From NCBI GenBank assembly GCA_003489085.1, contig DNJM01000050.1, forward strand, positions 1 through 22,253: a stretch of 22,253 bases of DNA, read 5' to 3'. This DNA is from Lachnospiraceae bacterium (GTDB lineage Bacteria; Bacillota; Clostridia; Lachnospirales; Lachnospiraceae). The position numbers were made by a program, and so were the translations under genes. Position 1 is the first letter of the stretch. Every line of letters begins with the position of its first letter. Positions 12,805 to 20,926 of the stretch are shown one piece after another. The notes under the pieces were generated by a model. The model did no database searches, was not told the origin of the DNA, and saw only the letters and a program-made list of their open reading frames with translations.

Positions 12805-13716
12805 TTATCGGCTTTTCCTTCCATACATTTCCCTTACGATTTTGATAAATTTCTCTGCTGAATTGGATAAATGGAAATTTTTATTATATACCAGGTTCAG
12901 ATCTCTTCCTCCATCCTCTGTATAAATCGGGAAACTCAGCAGTCTTCCCGTTCTGGTCTCCTCTGCTGCTGCCAGTCTGGAAATGACGGAAATGCCCATT
13001 CCATTTTCCACCGACCGCTTGATCGTCTCCTGGTTCGCAATACTGGCTACGATATTCATCTTCTCGATCTCAATTCCAAGATTGCGCAGCTGCTTCACAG
13101 CCTCTTTGCGTGTGCCGGAGCCTTCTTCCCGCAGAATCACAGGTTCTTTCGTAATCCAGTTCAGATCTTTACTGTCCGGAGAAATTCCTCTGAATTTCTC
13201 GGCATTTGGCGTAATCACTACCAGCTCATCCCGATAAAACGGAATGTATTTACAGTGCTTCTTTTCCAGAACTGTACCGGTAAATCCGATGTCTATTGCA
13301 TGATCTACCACCTGATCCACCACTCTGGCACTGTCTGTCTCTGTAATCTTAAACTGCTCATTCGGATATTTTTCAACAAATTTCGCCAAAATCTCCGGCA
13401 GCAGGTATTGTGCCGGAATCGTAGATGCCGCAATCGTAATACAATGATTCTCTTTCTCCTTTACCGCACAGAAGGTCTCTTCAATCTTCTTTTCCAGTTC
13501 TACCATCTGTTTTGCATATCCAAAGAGCACCTTGCCGTCTTCCGACAGGCTTACTTCTTTTGTATTTCTGACGAAAAGTCTCGCATCCAGTTCCTTTTCC
13601 AGGGAAGAAATATGTGCGCTGACCGTCGGCTGCGTCAAAAACAGCTGCTTTGCCGCCTTCGAAAAGCTTCCTCCCTCGGCAACCTGAACAAATGCCTCCA
13701 ATTGTTTTAGATTCAT
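12805..13716 (-). CDS. LysR-family regulator associated with selenium metabolism
   Basis: A 303-residue LysR-type regulator. Residues 1-60 form the winged helix-turn-helix (MNLKQLEAFVQVAEGGSFSK, then LTQPTVSAHISSLE). Residues about 90-295 form the two-lobed effector domain (TIAASTIPAQYLLPEIL, LREEGSGTRKEAV). The sequence resembles the group annotated as selenium metabolism-associated LysR regulators. Its ATG overlaps the selB stop by 4 bp (ATGA), so it is co-translated with the Sec machinery. This placement suggests it senses selenium status or a sulfur/selenium metabolite and controls this operon or the adjacent desulfurase-YedE operon; the effector and direction of control are unknown. It is followed by a perfect hairpin terminator. 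Confidence 0.88.
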   Translation of the reverse strand: MNLKQLEAFVQVAEGGSFSKAAKQLFLTQPTVSAHISSLEKELDARLFVRNTKEVSLSEDGKVLFGYAKQMVELEKKIEETFCAVKEKENHCITIAASTIPAQYLLPEILAKFVEKYPNEQFKITETDSARVVDQVVDHAIDIGFTGTVLEKKHCKYIPFYRDELVVITPNAEKFRGISPDSKDLNWITKEPVILREEGSGTRKEAVKQLRNLGIEIEKMNIVASIANQETIKRSVENGMGISVISRLAAAEETRTGRLLSFPIYTEDGGRDLNLVYNKNFHLSNSAEKFIKIVREMYGRKSR

Positions 13717-15632
13717 AAGTACGCTACCCTTTCGCTTTCTGCTCCTGTCTTTTTCGTTACTTTAATACTGTCCATATATTCCAGGATCGGCTTAGCGCTC
13801 TTTCTGCTCGTCTCAAACATATCTCTGACCTCTGCAATCGTAATCACGCCGCCGTTCTCCTTCAGACGTTCCAGTATCCTCTCCTTTGCCTGTTCCATAT
13901 AGGATACCAGTGTATACATATCATCGGCCAGCTTCACAATACTTCCTTCACCAACCATACCCATGATGATATCATCCACTGTTTCCTTCTTGATCCCTGC
14001 AAAATCGATTTCCGAGAATTTTGCAAAGTCATATCCGGCTGCCGTAAATGTTTTCTCTATAATCCCTGCTGCCTTCTGATATACTGCATCCTTCCGGATC
14101 TCGAATTCCGGTGCCTGCAGGAACTCCTGATGACGTTTCAGAGCCCCCTCCTGCACCAATGTTTCAATATATAAGTCAAATACATTTATCTTGATCTTTT
14201 TGAAATAGGTCATATGCACTTCTGCTTTTTTCATACCATATCGATATGGATGCTGTCCATGGTATTCCATCAATACCCTTTTCAGTGTCTCACGGGCTTT
14301 TTTCTCATCTGCCCGGTGCCATACATAAGTTTCCTTCTTCATTTCAAATGTGCATACGATGTCATTTGCTTCCAGCTCCTTAATATCCCGCGTCACTTCT
14401 TCCATAGAAAGTGCCGTCAGCTTGGCCAGCTCCTGCGTGGTTACCATTGTCTCCCCATGCTGCTTCACATGAAGAGCAATGACATCCGCTGAAGAACCGG
14501 ATTCCTTCTGCTTCAGTTCTTCGATGACCTCTGGCTGGAATCTTTTTTTCTTGACTGGATTCGGCTCCAGAATCACGCCTCCGCCGATCGTTTCCATCGG
14601 TGAATAAAAACGGACGACGAATTTGTCTCCCCGGCGAACGGCAATCTCTTCCTCCAGTCTTAGCTGTACGTAACCGCTTTCTCCCGGACCCAGCTCTTCT
14701 TTATCGAGCAGAATCGCACGGCAAAGGATCTCACTGGTTCCGGTAAACAGATGCAGCCGGCTGTGGTTCGTCAGAATCCGCATGGAAGATTTCAGGATAT
14801 CCATCTTTACATCCAGCATCATCGTATTTTTCATACTGTTCGGCGGAGCCAGTACACATCCCCGCTTCAGCTCGGACTTTTTTACATTGGACAAATTGAT
14901 TGCCACCCGCTGACCGGCAAAACAACGGTCCACATCCTGTCCATGTACCTGAATGCTTCGGATCTTACACTCTTTTCCGATCGGGTACATCATCAGTGAA
15001 GTATCCTTTGCAATCGTTCCGGTCAGCAGAGTTCCGGTGATGATCGTTCCGAATCCGGAAATGGAAAATGCCCGGTCGATCGGAAGTCTCGGAATCGTAG
15101 CCGTATCCTTTTCTTCCACAGTATCCTTCATTACTTCCTGGATCGTTTCTACCAGTTCCGGAATGCCTTCTCCGGTTGCAGCTGAGATCTTTACCACAGG
15201 AGCATTTTCCAGGAAGGTTCCTTCCAGCTCCTCCCGGATCTCTTCTTCCACCAGTTCCAGCCATTCTTCATCCACCAGATCACATTTGTTCAGCACCAGA
15301 ATACTTTTCTCAATGCCAAGCAGCCCCAGAATATCCATATGCTCTCTGGTCTGCGGCATAATTCCTTCATCGGCTGCCACCACCAGCATAACCAGATCCA
15401 TTCCGACAACTCCGGCCACCATATTGTTAATGAATTTTTCATGTCCCGGCACATCAATGATACCGACACGGTCTCCGTTCGGCAGATCAAAATATGTGAA
15501 GCCCAGATCTATAGTAATTCCTCTTCGCTGTTCTTCTTCCCAGCGGTCTGTATTGCGCCCTGTCAGGGCTTTAATCAATGTAGTCTTTCCGTGGTCGATA
15601 TGACCTGCTGTTCCGATAATTATGTGTTTCAT
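13713..15632 (-). CDS. selB: Selenocysteine-specific translation elongation factor SelB
   Basis: A 639-residue GTPase that carries Sec-tRNA-Sec to the ribosome and binds the SECIS hairpin. G-motifs are intact: GHIDHGKT (10-17), RGIT (38-41), DVPGH (60-64), NKCD (115-118). EF-Tu-like domains II and III follow to about residue 370, and the last 250 residues form the winged-helix RNA-binding repeats. Length is normal for SelB. I chose the ATG at 15632 because family members begin MKHIIIGTAGHIDHGKT. An in-frame ATG at 15680, eight nt after the selA stop, would add 16 poorly conserved residues, and neither start has an ideal binding site (AAAGGA lies 12 nt before the chosen one). It overlaps the LysR gene by 4 bp. 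Confidence 0.96.
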   Translation of the reverse strand: MKHIIIGTAGHIDHGKTTLIKALTGRNTDRWEEEQRRGITIDLGFTYFDLPNGDRVGIIDVPGHEKFINNMVAGVVGMDLVMLVVAADEGIMPQTREHMDILGLLGIEKSILVLNKCDLVDEEWLELVEEEIREELEGTFLENAPVVKISAATGEGIPELVETIQEVMKDTVEEKDTATIPRLPIDRAFSISGFGTIITGTLLTGTIAKDTSLMMYPIGKECKIRSIQVHGQDVDRCFAGQRVAINLSNVKKSELKRGCVLAPPNSMKNTMMLDVKMDILKSSMRILTNHSRLHLFTGTSEILCRAILLDKEELGPGESGYVQLRLEEEIAVRRGDKFVVRFYSPMETIGGGVILEPNPVKKKRFQPEVIEELKQKESGSSADVIALHVKQHGETMVTTQELAKLTALSMEEVTRDIKELEANDIVCTFEMKKETYVWHRADEKKARETLKRVLMEYHGQHPYRYGMKKAEVHMTYFKKIKINVFDLYIETLVQEGALKRHQEFLQAPEFEIRKDAVYQKAAGIIEKTFTAAGYDFAKFSEIDFAGIKKETVDDIIMGMVGEGSIVKLADDMYTLVSYMEQAKERILERLKENGGVITIAEVRDMFETSRKSAKPILEYMDSIKVTKKTGAESERVAYL

Positions 15633-15687
15633 CCGACGTATCGTTCCTTTCTGCACCTTGTGTTCCGTTCCCGGCTTCATACCTGCA

Positions 15688-17115
15688 CTAATCTTCGATC
15701 AGTTCTGTTTCCTTTTCGCAGATACGGCTCTCCTTCCACTCCTTTGCCAGCACCTTGCACCATCCGGCATCTACCGTCCGGACATCCAGGAGAATTTTGT
15801 CATTGATGGTTCTTCCTATGATCGGTACCGGAAGGAAACGCATCCGCTCTTCCAGCTCTGCAGTTGTGATCTGTCTTGGTCGGATGGTAACTGCCATACT
15901 TGGGATTCTTTCCAGCGGCAGTGATCCTCCGCCAATCTGAGACTCACATGCCTCCAGATGAATGTCCGCATCTGCCCCCGTGTTCTTCAGCATCCGCATC
16001 AGGCTTCTGGCGCGCTTCGTAACATCCTCCAGAGATTCTGTCATCATCCGAAGTACCGGAATATTTTTAAGCGCCTTCTCTTCGGAAAGGTACTCCTGTA
16101 ATACAACTTCCAGCGCTGCTGCCGTGAATTTGTCAATCCGCAATGCACGGGTCAGCTGATTCTTCTTCATCCGGTCAATATATTGCTTCTTTCCTACAAT
16201 GATGCCTGCCTGCGGTCCGCCCAGCAGCTTGTCCCCGCTGAAGCATACCACATCCGCACCATTTTTCAATGAATCCTGCACGGTCGGCTCATACGTCAGT
16301 CCATATTTGCTCAGATCCACCAGAACTCCGCTTCCGATATCCTCAATCATCGGCAGCCCTTTCGCATGAGCCAGTTCCGCCATCTCAGCTACGGAAACGC
16401 TTTCCGTGAATCCAACAATCCGATAATTACTGGTATGCACCTTCAGCAGTGCTTTTGTCTCTTCCGTAATCGCCGCCTCATAATCTGTATAATGCGTCTT
16501 ATTGGTTGTACCGACCTCTACCAGTGTGGCACCGCTCTGTTCCATCACATCAGGCACCCGGAACTTTCCGCCGATTTCTACCAGTTCACCGCGGGATACA
16601 ACGACCTCGCCGCCTTTTCCCATGGTGTTCAATACCAGCATGACAGCAGCGGCATTATTATTCACAGCCATAGCGGCCTCTGCTCCGGTCAAACGGCAGA
16701 GCAGATCTTCAAAATGAGAATACCGCTCACCGCGCTTTCCTGCCTGCAGGCTGTATTCCAGATTGGAATACCCGGTAGCAATTGCTGCGATATGGCGCAT
16801 ATGCGCTTCACCGATCGGAGCACGTCCCAGATTCGTGTGCAGAATCGTTCCTGTCGCATTGATCACATTTTCCATATTCGGTGTATGCAGCTTTTCCACA
16901 CGGCGTCGGATCCTTCTGCGAAGTTCCCCGATCCGCTTCTGCGCATTCTCTTCATCCGTACAGGTTCCGATATACGCCCTAAGCTGATCCAGTTCCACGC
17001 GAATCGAATCCAGCACCGTATCATAACTGTAGGATTCGATCAGCTCCTGGATCTCCGCTTCCTCCAGCAATACATCCACTTTAGGAATACTGCGGTATAA
17101 AAGATTCTTGTTCAT
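15688..17115 (-). CDS. selA: L-seryl-tRNA(Sec) selenium transferase SelA
   Basis: A 475-residue PLP enzyme that converts Ser-tRNA-Sec to Sec-tRNA-Sec using selenophosphate. The N-terminal tRNA-binding part contains RSIPKVDVLL and a basic helix (ELRRRIRRRVEKL). The core shows INATGTILHTNLGRAP, NLEYSLQAGKRGER and the PLP lysine Lys296 in FSGDKLLGGPQAG, at the same place as E. coli Lys295. Length is typical. The ATG at 17115 gives the usual MNKNLLYRSIPK start, with GAGAAG eight nt upstream. Another ATG two codons earlier (17121) is possible. It follows selD by 27 nt and precedes selB, the standard bacterial order. Confidence 0.97.
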   Translation of the reverse strand: MNKNLLYRSIPKVDVLLEEAEIQELIESYSYDTVLDSIRVELDQLRAYIGTCTDEENAQKRIGELRRRIRRRVEKLHTPNMENVINATGTILHTNLGRAPIGEAHMRHIAAIATGYSNLEYSLQAGKRGERYSHFEDLLCRLTGAEAAMAVNNNAAAVMLVLNTMGKGGEVVVSRGELVEIGGKFRVPDVMEQSGATLVEVGTTNKTHYTDYEAAITEETKALLKVHTSNYRIVGFTESVSVAEMAELAHAKGLPMIEDIGSGVLVDLSKYGLTYEPTVQDSLKNGADVVCFSGDKLLGGPQAGIIVGKKQYIDRMKKNQLTRALRIDKFTAAALEVVLQEYLSEEKALKNIPVLRMMTESLEDVTKRARSLMRMLKNTGADADIHLEACESQIGGGSLPLERIPSMAVTIRPRQITTAELEERMRFLPVPIIGRTINDKILLDVRTVDAGWCKVLAKEWKESRICEKETELIED

Positions 17116-17142
17116 CACCATTACTTCTCTTTCTGTTATACG

Positions 17143-18189
17143 TTATACCAGACGAATTGCTTTTCCGCCCGGCTCTTCTTCAAGTACTTTACCTATTACA
17201 GATACCTTCGTATCCATGTTCTTTTTGATAAAATCGTCCATTACTGCATCCACTTCCCATTCCGGCACGCTTAACAGAAGCCCGCCCGAAGTCTGCGGAT
17301 CGTATAACAGATCGATATAATGTTCCGCCACATTTCCGACATCCACATGTTTTCCTGCATGCTGGCGATTCTTATATGCACCTGCCGGTACCAGTCCCAT
17401 TTTGGCATAAGAAATGGCATCCTCGAAATATGCAATACCCTGAGTGTGTAGTTCGAAGGTTACCTTACTTGGTACGGCCATCTCTGCACAGTGACCGATC
17501 AGTCCAAAGCCGGTAATATCTGTACAGGCATGTACTTCGTATTTGTCTACAACTTCCTTTGCCTTTTTATTCAAAGATGCCATTACGATTTCCGCTTCCC
17601 GAATTGCTCCCGGGGAAGCCATTTCCGCTTTAATCGCCGTATTGACGACACCGTTTCCGATCTGCTTGGTCAGAATCAGAACATCCCCTGGTTTGCACCC
17701 ATAATTCTTGAATATCTTCTTCGGATGTACAAAACCGGACACACATAGACCGTATTTCGGTTCATCATCCTGAATCGTATGTCCTCCGACAAGTACCGCG
17801 CCTGCTTCCTTCACCTTATCGGCTCCTCCCGCCAGAATGTCTCCCAGGATGGAAGGATCCAGGCAATTCGGGAATCCGACGATATTCAGCGCAACCTTGG
17901 GGACACCGCCCATCGCATAGACATCACTCAGCGAGTTCGCCGCTGCAATCTGTCCAAACATATATGGGTCATCCACAATCGGTGTAAAAAAGTCAACCGT
18001 CTGAATCATGGCAATCTCATCTGTAATCCGGTAGATGGCCGCATCATCGGAAGTCTCAATTCCGACGAGCAGGTTCTCATCCTCGAATTTCGGCAGCCTG
18101 CCCAGCACCTGGGCAAGGGTCTCCGGACCAATTTTAGCCGCTCAGCCTGCAGTTTTCGTCATCTGCGTCAATCTTACATCCTTTTTCAT
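17143..18189 (-). CDS. selD: Selenophosphate synthetase SelD, itself a selenoprotein (TGA = Sec16)
   Basis: A 348-residue ATP-dependent enzyme making selenophosphate from selenide. The frame starts at 18189 (AGGAGA ten nt upstream) and reads MKKDVRLTQMTKTAG-U-AAKIGPE, with a TGA at 18142-18144 in the catalytic position and the partner lysine at residue 19. Downstream are the family blocks LVGIETSDDAAIY, VDFFTPIVDDPYMFGQIAAA, LVGGHTIQDDEPKYG and DPQTSGGLL. Without Sec decoding, an ORF caller would start it falsely at 18108 and lose the active site. Selenocysteine-type SelD is known in several clostridia and other organisms. Its synthesis depends on its own product, giving a feedback link to selenium supply. 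It lies between yedF and selA. Confidence 0.97.
18099..18129 (-). promoter_or_regulatory. Candidate SECIS region of selD
   Basis: Downstream of the UGA the mRNA can form GGTC-CGGA-GACC (18118-18129), starting 13 nt past the UGA. Immediately after it is a stronger 7-bp hairpin TGCCCAG-GTG-CTGGGCA (18099-18115). Either alone or the pair could serve SelB. I cannot decide which is the real element by eye. Confidence 0.45.
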
Positions 18190-18234
18190 AACAACAAACT
18201 CTCCTACCTTCTTATTTTTCTCTGTAAAAGGGGA

Positions 18235-18281
18235 AATACTCTGTAACAGCTTCGGCTACAGGAAGGATATTACAGAGTATT
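18235..18281 (-). promoter_or_regulatory. 12-bp hairpin in the yedF-selD gap with a competing third arm
   Basis: AATACTCTGTAA (complement of 18270-18281) pairs perfectly with TTACAGAGTATT (complement of 18235-18246) in the minus-strand RNA. The same first arm could instead pair over 8 nt with a second TTACAGAG (complement of 18220-18227), close to the selD ribosome binding site. The tail after the main stem is TTCCCCTTTT, a weak terminator at best. Attenuation or control of selD translation is possible. Confidence 0.5.
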
Positions 18282-18291
18282 CTTTCACTGA

Positions 18292-18900
18292 TTATGGACG
18301 GATAATTTTGCCTGCACCCGCCATAGCTTCGACGATGCTGTACATATTTGTAACGGAACCAACCTGCAGCTTGTCTGTCAAACCATAGTAGTTCAGGCAG
18401 GTACCGCATGTCAGAATTTCTACGCCCTGTGTCTCCAGATTCTTCAAGTCTTCGATCGAATCGGAGCCTTCCGCGGTCAATGTTGCACCGCCGTTATAGA
18501 ATAACATAGTCTTCGGTAAGGTATCCAGCTGTGTGACTGCGAAAATAAATCCTTTGATCAACACCTTACCCAGCTCATCATTTCCTTCACCCATCCGGTC
18601 AGATGCGATTACAACAACCGTATTATCTCTCTTATCAGGTGTGCAGACAGCTTCTTCCTCTGCTGTCTCTGCTGCCAGAGGACCTCCCATGGCGATCGTC
18701 ACTCTGAATTCCTTTTCACCAAGCTTTTCAGAAGAAACACTTCCTCCGTTTGCAGATGCCATCTTGGTGACATTCTGCACTGCGATCTCATTATCTACCA
18801 GTACTTCTATCGTTTCTGGTCCGGTCAGAGCCTGCATTGCTTTCTTTGTTTTAATTACCGGGATAGGACAATTATCCCCAATTGCATTTACTGTAATCAT
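18292..18900 (-). CDS. yedF: YedF, selenium metabolism protein (TusA-like plus DsrE-like)
   Basis: A 202-residue two-domain protein. Residues 1-70 form a TusA-like domain with the carrier motif NCPIPVIKTKKAM. A variable linker follows, and the C-terminal half (about 95-202) is DsrE-like with VVVIASDRMGEGNDELGKVLIKGFIF and a late Cys pair in LTCGTCLNYYGL. This architecture matches the protein annotated as 'sulfurtransferase-like selenium metabolism protein YedF', regularly found beside selD. A role in carrying or channelling reduced selenium to SelD is assumed but not proven. I chose ATG at 18900 (AGGTGG eight nt upstream); an in-frame GTG four codons earlier overlaps that binding site. It is the first gene of the sel operon, behind an extended -10 promoter. 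Confidence 0.92.
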   Translation of the reverse strand: MITVNAIGDNCPIPVIKTKKAMQALTGPETIEVLVDNEIAVQNVTKMASANGGSVSSEKLGEKEFRVTIAMGGPLAAETAEEEAVCTPDKRDNTVVVIASDRMGEGNDELGKVLIKGFIFAVTQLDTLPKTMLFYNGGATLTAEGSDSIEDLKNLETQGVEILTCGTCLNYYGLTDKLQVGSVTNMYSIVEAMAGAGKIIRP

Positions 18901-18940
18901 TTGTTTTTCCACCTTTCTGTCAGATCACACTTATAGAAAT

Positions 18941-18969
18941 ATTCTATCACTGTTTTCAGAAGAGGTAAA
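18941..18969 (-). promoter_or_regulatory. Promoter of the yedF-selD-selA-selB-LysR operon
   Basis: On the minus strand TTTACC (18964-18969), a 17-nt spacer and TAGAAT (18941-18946), with a TG one base before the -10, form an extended -10 promoter. The start would be about 30 nt before the yedF start codon. A second, weaker candidate further upstream reads TTGATT / 17 nt / TACACT at about 19030-19060. The rest of the 18901-19136 gap holds nothing recognisable. Confidence 0.6.
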
Positions 18970-19136
18970 CCGGCTTTTCAATAGGTTTTTCTTATATATA
19001 CATTGACGTTATCTATAATTATCACATGAAAAGTGTAACAGGAAGTCCTGAAAAAATCAAGCCAATCTACATTGAAAAAAAAGGCAAAGTATGAGAAGAT
19101 AAGAAGCAGGACGTATAAAGAGAGGATTATCATATT

Positions 19137-20003
19137 ATGTGGATAGCAGATGGATGGAAAGATTATGAAGTAATTGATTCTTCTAAAGGAGAAAAACTGG
19201 AACGCTGGGGAAATTATATCCTGGTTCGTCCGGACCCGCAGGTCATCTGGGATACGCCGAAGACGGACCGGCGCTGGAGACAATTAAACGGACATTATCA
19301 CCGCAGCAAAAAGGGCGGAGGTGAATGGGAATTCTTTGATCTTCCGGATCAATGGCAGATCAGCTATAAAGAACTGACTTTTCATTTGAAGCCCTTCAGC
19401 TTTAAGCATACCGGCCTCTTTCCGGAACAAGCTGCCAACTGGGACTGGTTTTCCGATAAAATCCGTCAGTCCGGCCGCCCGATCAAGGTGCTGAATCTGT
19501 TCGCCTATACCGGAGGTGCCACACTGGCCGCTGCAAATGCCGGTGCACAGGTGACGCATGTTGATGCCTCCAAAGGCATGGTGGGCTGGGCAAAAGAAAA
19601 TGCCGCTGCTTCCGGACTTGCCGATGCACCGATCCGTTGGCTGGTAGATGACTGTGTCAAATTCGTCGAACGGGAAATACGCCGCGGCAATCACTATGAT
19701 GCGATTATTATGGACCCACCTTCTTATGGCCGGGGCCCGAAAGGAGAGATCTGGAAGATTGAGGATGCGATTCATCCGCTGGTGAAGCTTTGTCGGCAAC
19801 TGCTCTCGGAACAGCCGCTGTTCTTCCTGATCAATTCCTATACAACCGGACTTGCTCCGGCTGTTCTGACGTACATGCTGGCAACTGAGCTGAGAGATCT
19901 GGATGGTCATGTCTGTTCAGAAGAGATTGGCCTTCCGGTTTCTTCAAATGGCCTTGTGCTTCCATGCGGCGCAAGCGGGCGCTGGGAAGCGAATCAGAAC
20001 TAA
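19137..20003 (+). CDS. RlmI-like class I SAM-dependent methyltransferase
   Basis: A 288-residue Rossmann-fold methyltransferase. The SAM-binding motif I is LNLFAYTGGATLAAANAGA (about 119-137), the acidic strand end VTHVDAS follows, and the catalytic-type motif IV is MDPPSYGRGPKG (192-203). The N-terminal region is short and lacks the PUA domain of E. coli RlmI. The closest description is therefore an RlmI/YccW-like rRNA or nucleic-acid cytosine methyltransferase; the exact substrate is not certain. ATG at 19137 is preceded by GAGAGGA at ten nt. The gene is divergent from yedF, stands alone, and ends at a hairpin terminator shared with the converging HAD gene. No link to selenium is evident. 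Confidence 0.85.
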   Translation: MWIADGWKDYEVIDSSKGEKLERWGNYILVRPDPQVIWDTPKTDRRWRQLNGHYHRSKKGGGEWEFFDLPDQWQISYKELTFHLKPFSFKHTGLFPEQAANWDWFSDKIRQSGRPIKVLNLFAYTGGATLAAANAGAQVTHVDASKGMVGWAKENAAASGLADAPIRWLVDDCVKFVEREIRRGNHYDAIIMDPPSYGRGPKGEIWKIEDAIHPLVKLCRQLLSEQPLFFLINSYTTGLAPAVLTYMLATELRDLDGHVCSEEIGLPVSSNGLVLPCGASGRWEANQN

Positions 20004-20034
20004 AAAAGAATACCTTTCCCTACAGAAGCAGACA

Positions 20035-20068
20035 AGCCGCAGCAGGCATCTCTACTCCCGCTGCGGCT
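20035..20068. terminator. Terminator between methyltransferase and HAD gene
   Basis: AGCCGCAGC (20035-20043) pairs with GCTGCGGCT (20060-20068), followed by the T-rich GTTTCTTGTCCTTC. An outer, interrupted pairing (GACAAG with CTTGTC, ACAGAAG with TTCTGT) can lengthen it. It serves two converging genes. Confidence 0.7.
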
Positions 20069-20085
20069 GTTTCTTGTCCTTCTGT

Positions 20086-20748
20086 TTATTTACCCTGTCT
20101 CAATTGCTCCACCAGAGGAATAGCTTCTGTCAGGGAGCTGCATACCTGAAATGCCAGATTTCTCACATCCTCCTCAGGCTGTACCAGATCCGGTACCATC
20201 ACAACCGTAAGCCCCGCTGCAGATGCTGATCTGACTCCGGCCGGTGCATCCTCAAATGCCATACATGCTTCTGCCGGAAGATTGATCGCCGCACACGCCT
20301 TCTGATAGATCTCCGGATCCGGTTTACTGTGTGTCACCATATTTCCAAATACGAATCCGTCAAAGTAATCATAAATCCCCGCATCCTGAAAAAGCTTTAC
20401 AGCATAGCCTTCCCTGGAGGAAGTAGCTACGGCCAATTTCAGTCCATGCTCTTTTCCATAACGGATCAGTTCTCTGGCTCCCGGCTTCACAGACATCCCC
20501 TCCTGGTCAACGATTTCGTAAAAGCGTTCTTTGGTACGTTCGGCAAACAATTCATATGGGAACTCTTCTCCCAAAATCTCTCTGAAATATGCTTTCTCTT
20601 TTACCTTGTTGAACCCGAGGGTATGAAGAATGTAATCTCCCATATCCGGTATTCCGATCTGCTTTCCAACATCATACCAGGTTCGCTGCACGACTTTTTC
20701 TGAATCGAAAATCAGACCGTCCATATCAAATACAAGCCCTCTAATCAT
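20086..20748 (-). CDS. HAD-superfamily phosphatase (beta-phosphoglucomutase-like)
   Basis: A 220-residue haloacid dehalogenase-type hydrolase. Motif I is VFDMDGLIFDSE with nucleophile Asp8 and acid/base Asp10. Motif II is VATSSREG, motif III includes HSKPDPEIY with the conserved Lys, and motif IV is AFEDAPAGVRSA. The helical cap after motif I is of the beta-phosphoglucomutase/sugar-phosphatase class. Substrate is unknown; a sugar or nucleotide monophosphate is usual. I chose ATG at 20748, with AGAGGA ten nt upstream. It overlaps the end of the preceding 55-codon ORF by 8 bp, which suggests translational coupling. An earlier in-frame ATG at 20778 lies inside that ORF and has no support. Confidence 0.88.
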   Translation of the reverse strand: MIRGLVFDMDGLIFDSEKVVQRTWYDVGKQIGIPDMGDYILHTLGFNKVKEKAYFREILGEEFPYELFAERTKERFYEIVDQEGMSVKPGARELIRYGKEHGLKLAVATSSREGYAVKLFQDAGIYDYFDGFVFGNMVTHSKPDPEIYQKACAAINLPAEACMAFEDAPAGVRSASAAGLTVVMVPDLVQPEEDVRNLAFQVCSSLTEAIPLVEQLRQGK

Positions 20749-20908
20749 CAAAATCCATTCCTCTTTCAGCGCAATCATTCAGATACGTCACTGCTTCCTC
20801 CAGTTTTTCCAATATTGCCTGCCGTTCCTCCCAGTCCTGTCCGCGCATCTCCTTCGCAACCAGACACTGCTTTACATGTTTTAATTCTCTGATCAAGCTG
20901 CTGTTCAT
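20741..20908 (-). CDS. Unrecognised 55-residue protein upstream of the HAD gene
   Basis: A short ORF starts at ATG 20908 and stops at 20741-20743. It has the best type of binding site (GGGAGG, eight nt upstream) and overlaps the HAD start by 8 bp, which supports translation. The product is hydrophilic and helical (MNSSLIRELKHVKQCL at the start, then a run rich in Glu with WEERQAILEKLEEAV), with two Cys and no membrane segment. I do not recognise the family. Its place between the DUF6062 and HAD genes suggests it is part of the same operon. Confidence 0.65.
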   Translation of the reverse strand: MNSSLIRELKHVKQCLVAKEMRGQDWEERQAILEKLEEAVTYLNDCAERGMDFDD

Positions 20909-20926
20909 ATCCGAAACCTCCCTCTG

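Noticed and set aside
17143..18108. SelD starting at the Met or codon near 18108
   Set aside because: This start lacks the catalytic AGU-AAK region. The frame continues upstream through a TGA to an ATG with a binding site at 18189.
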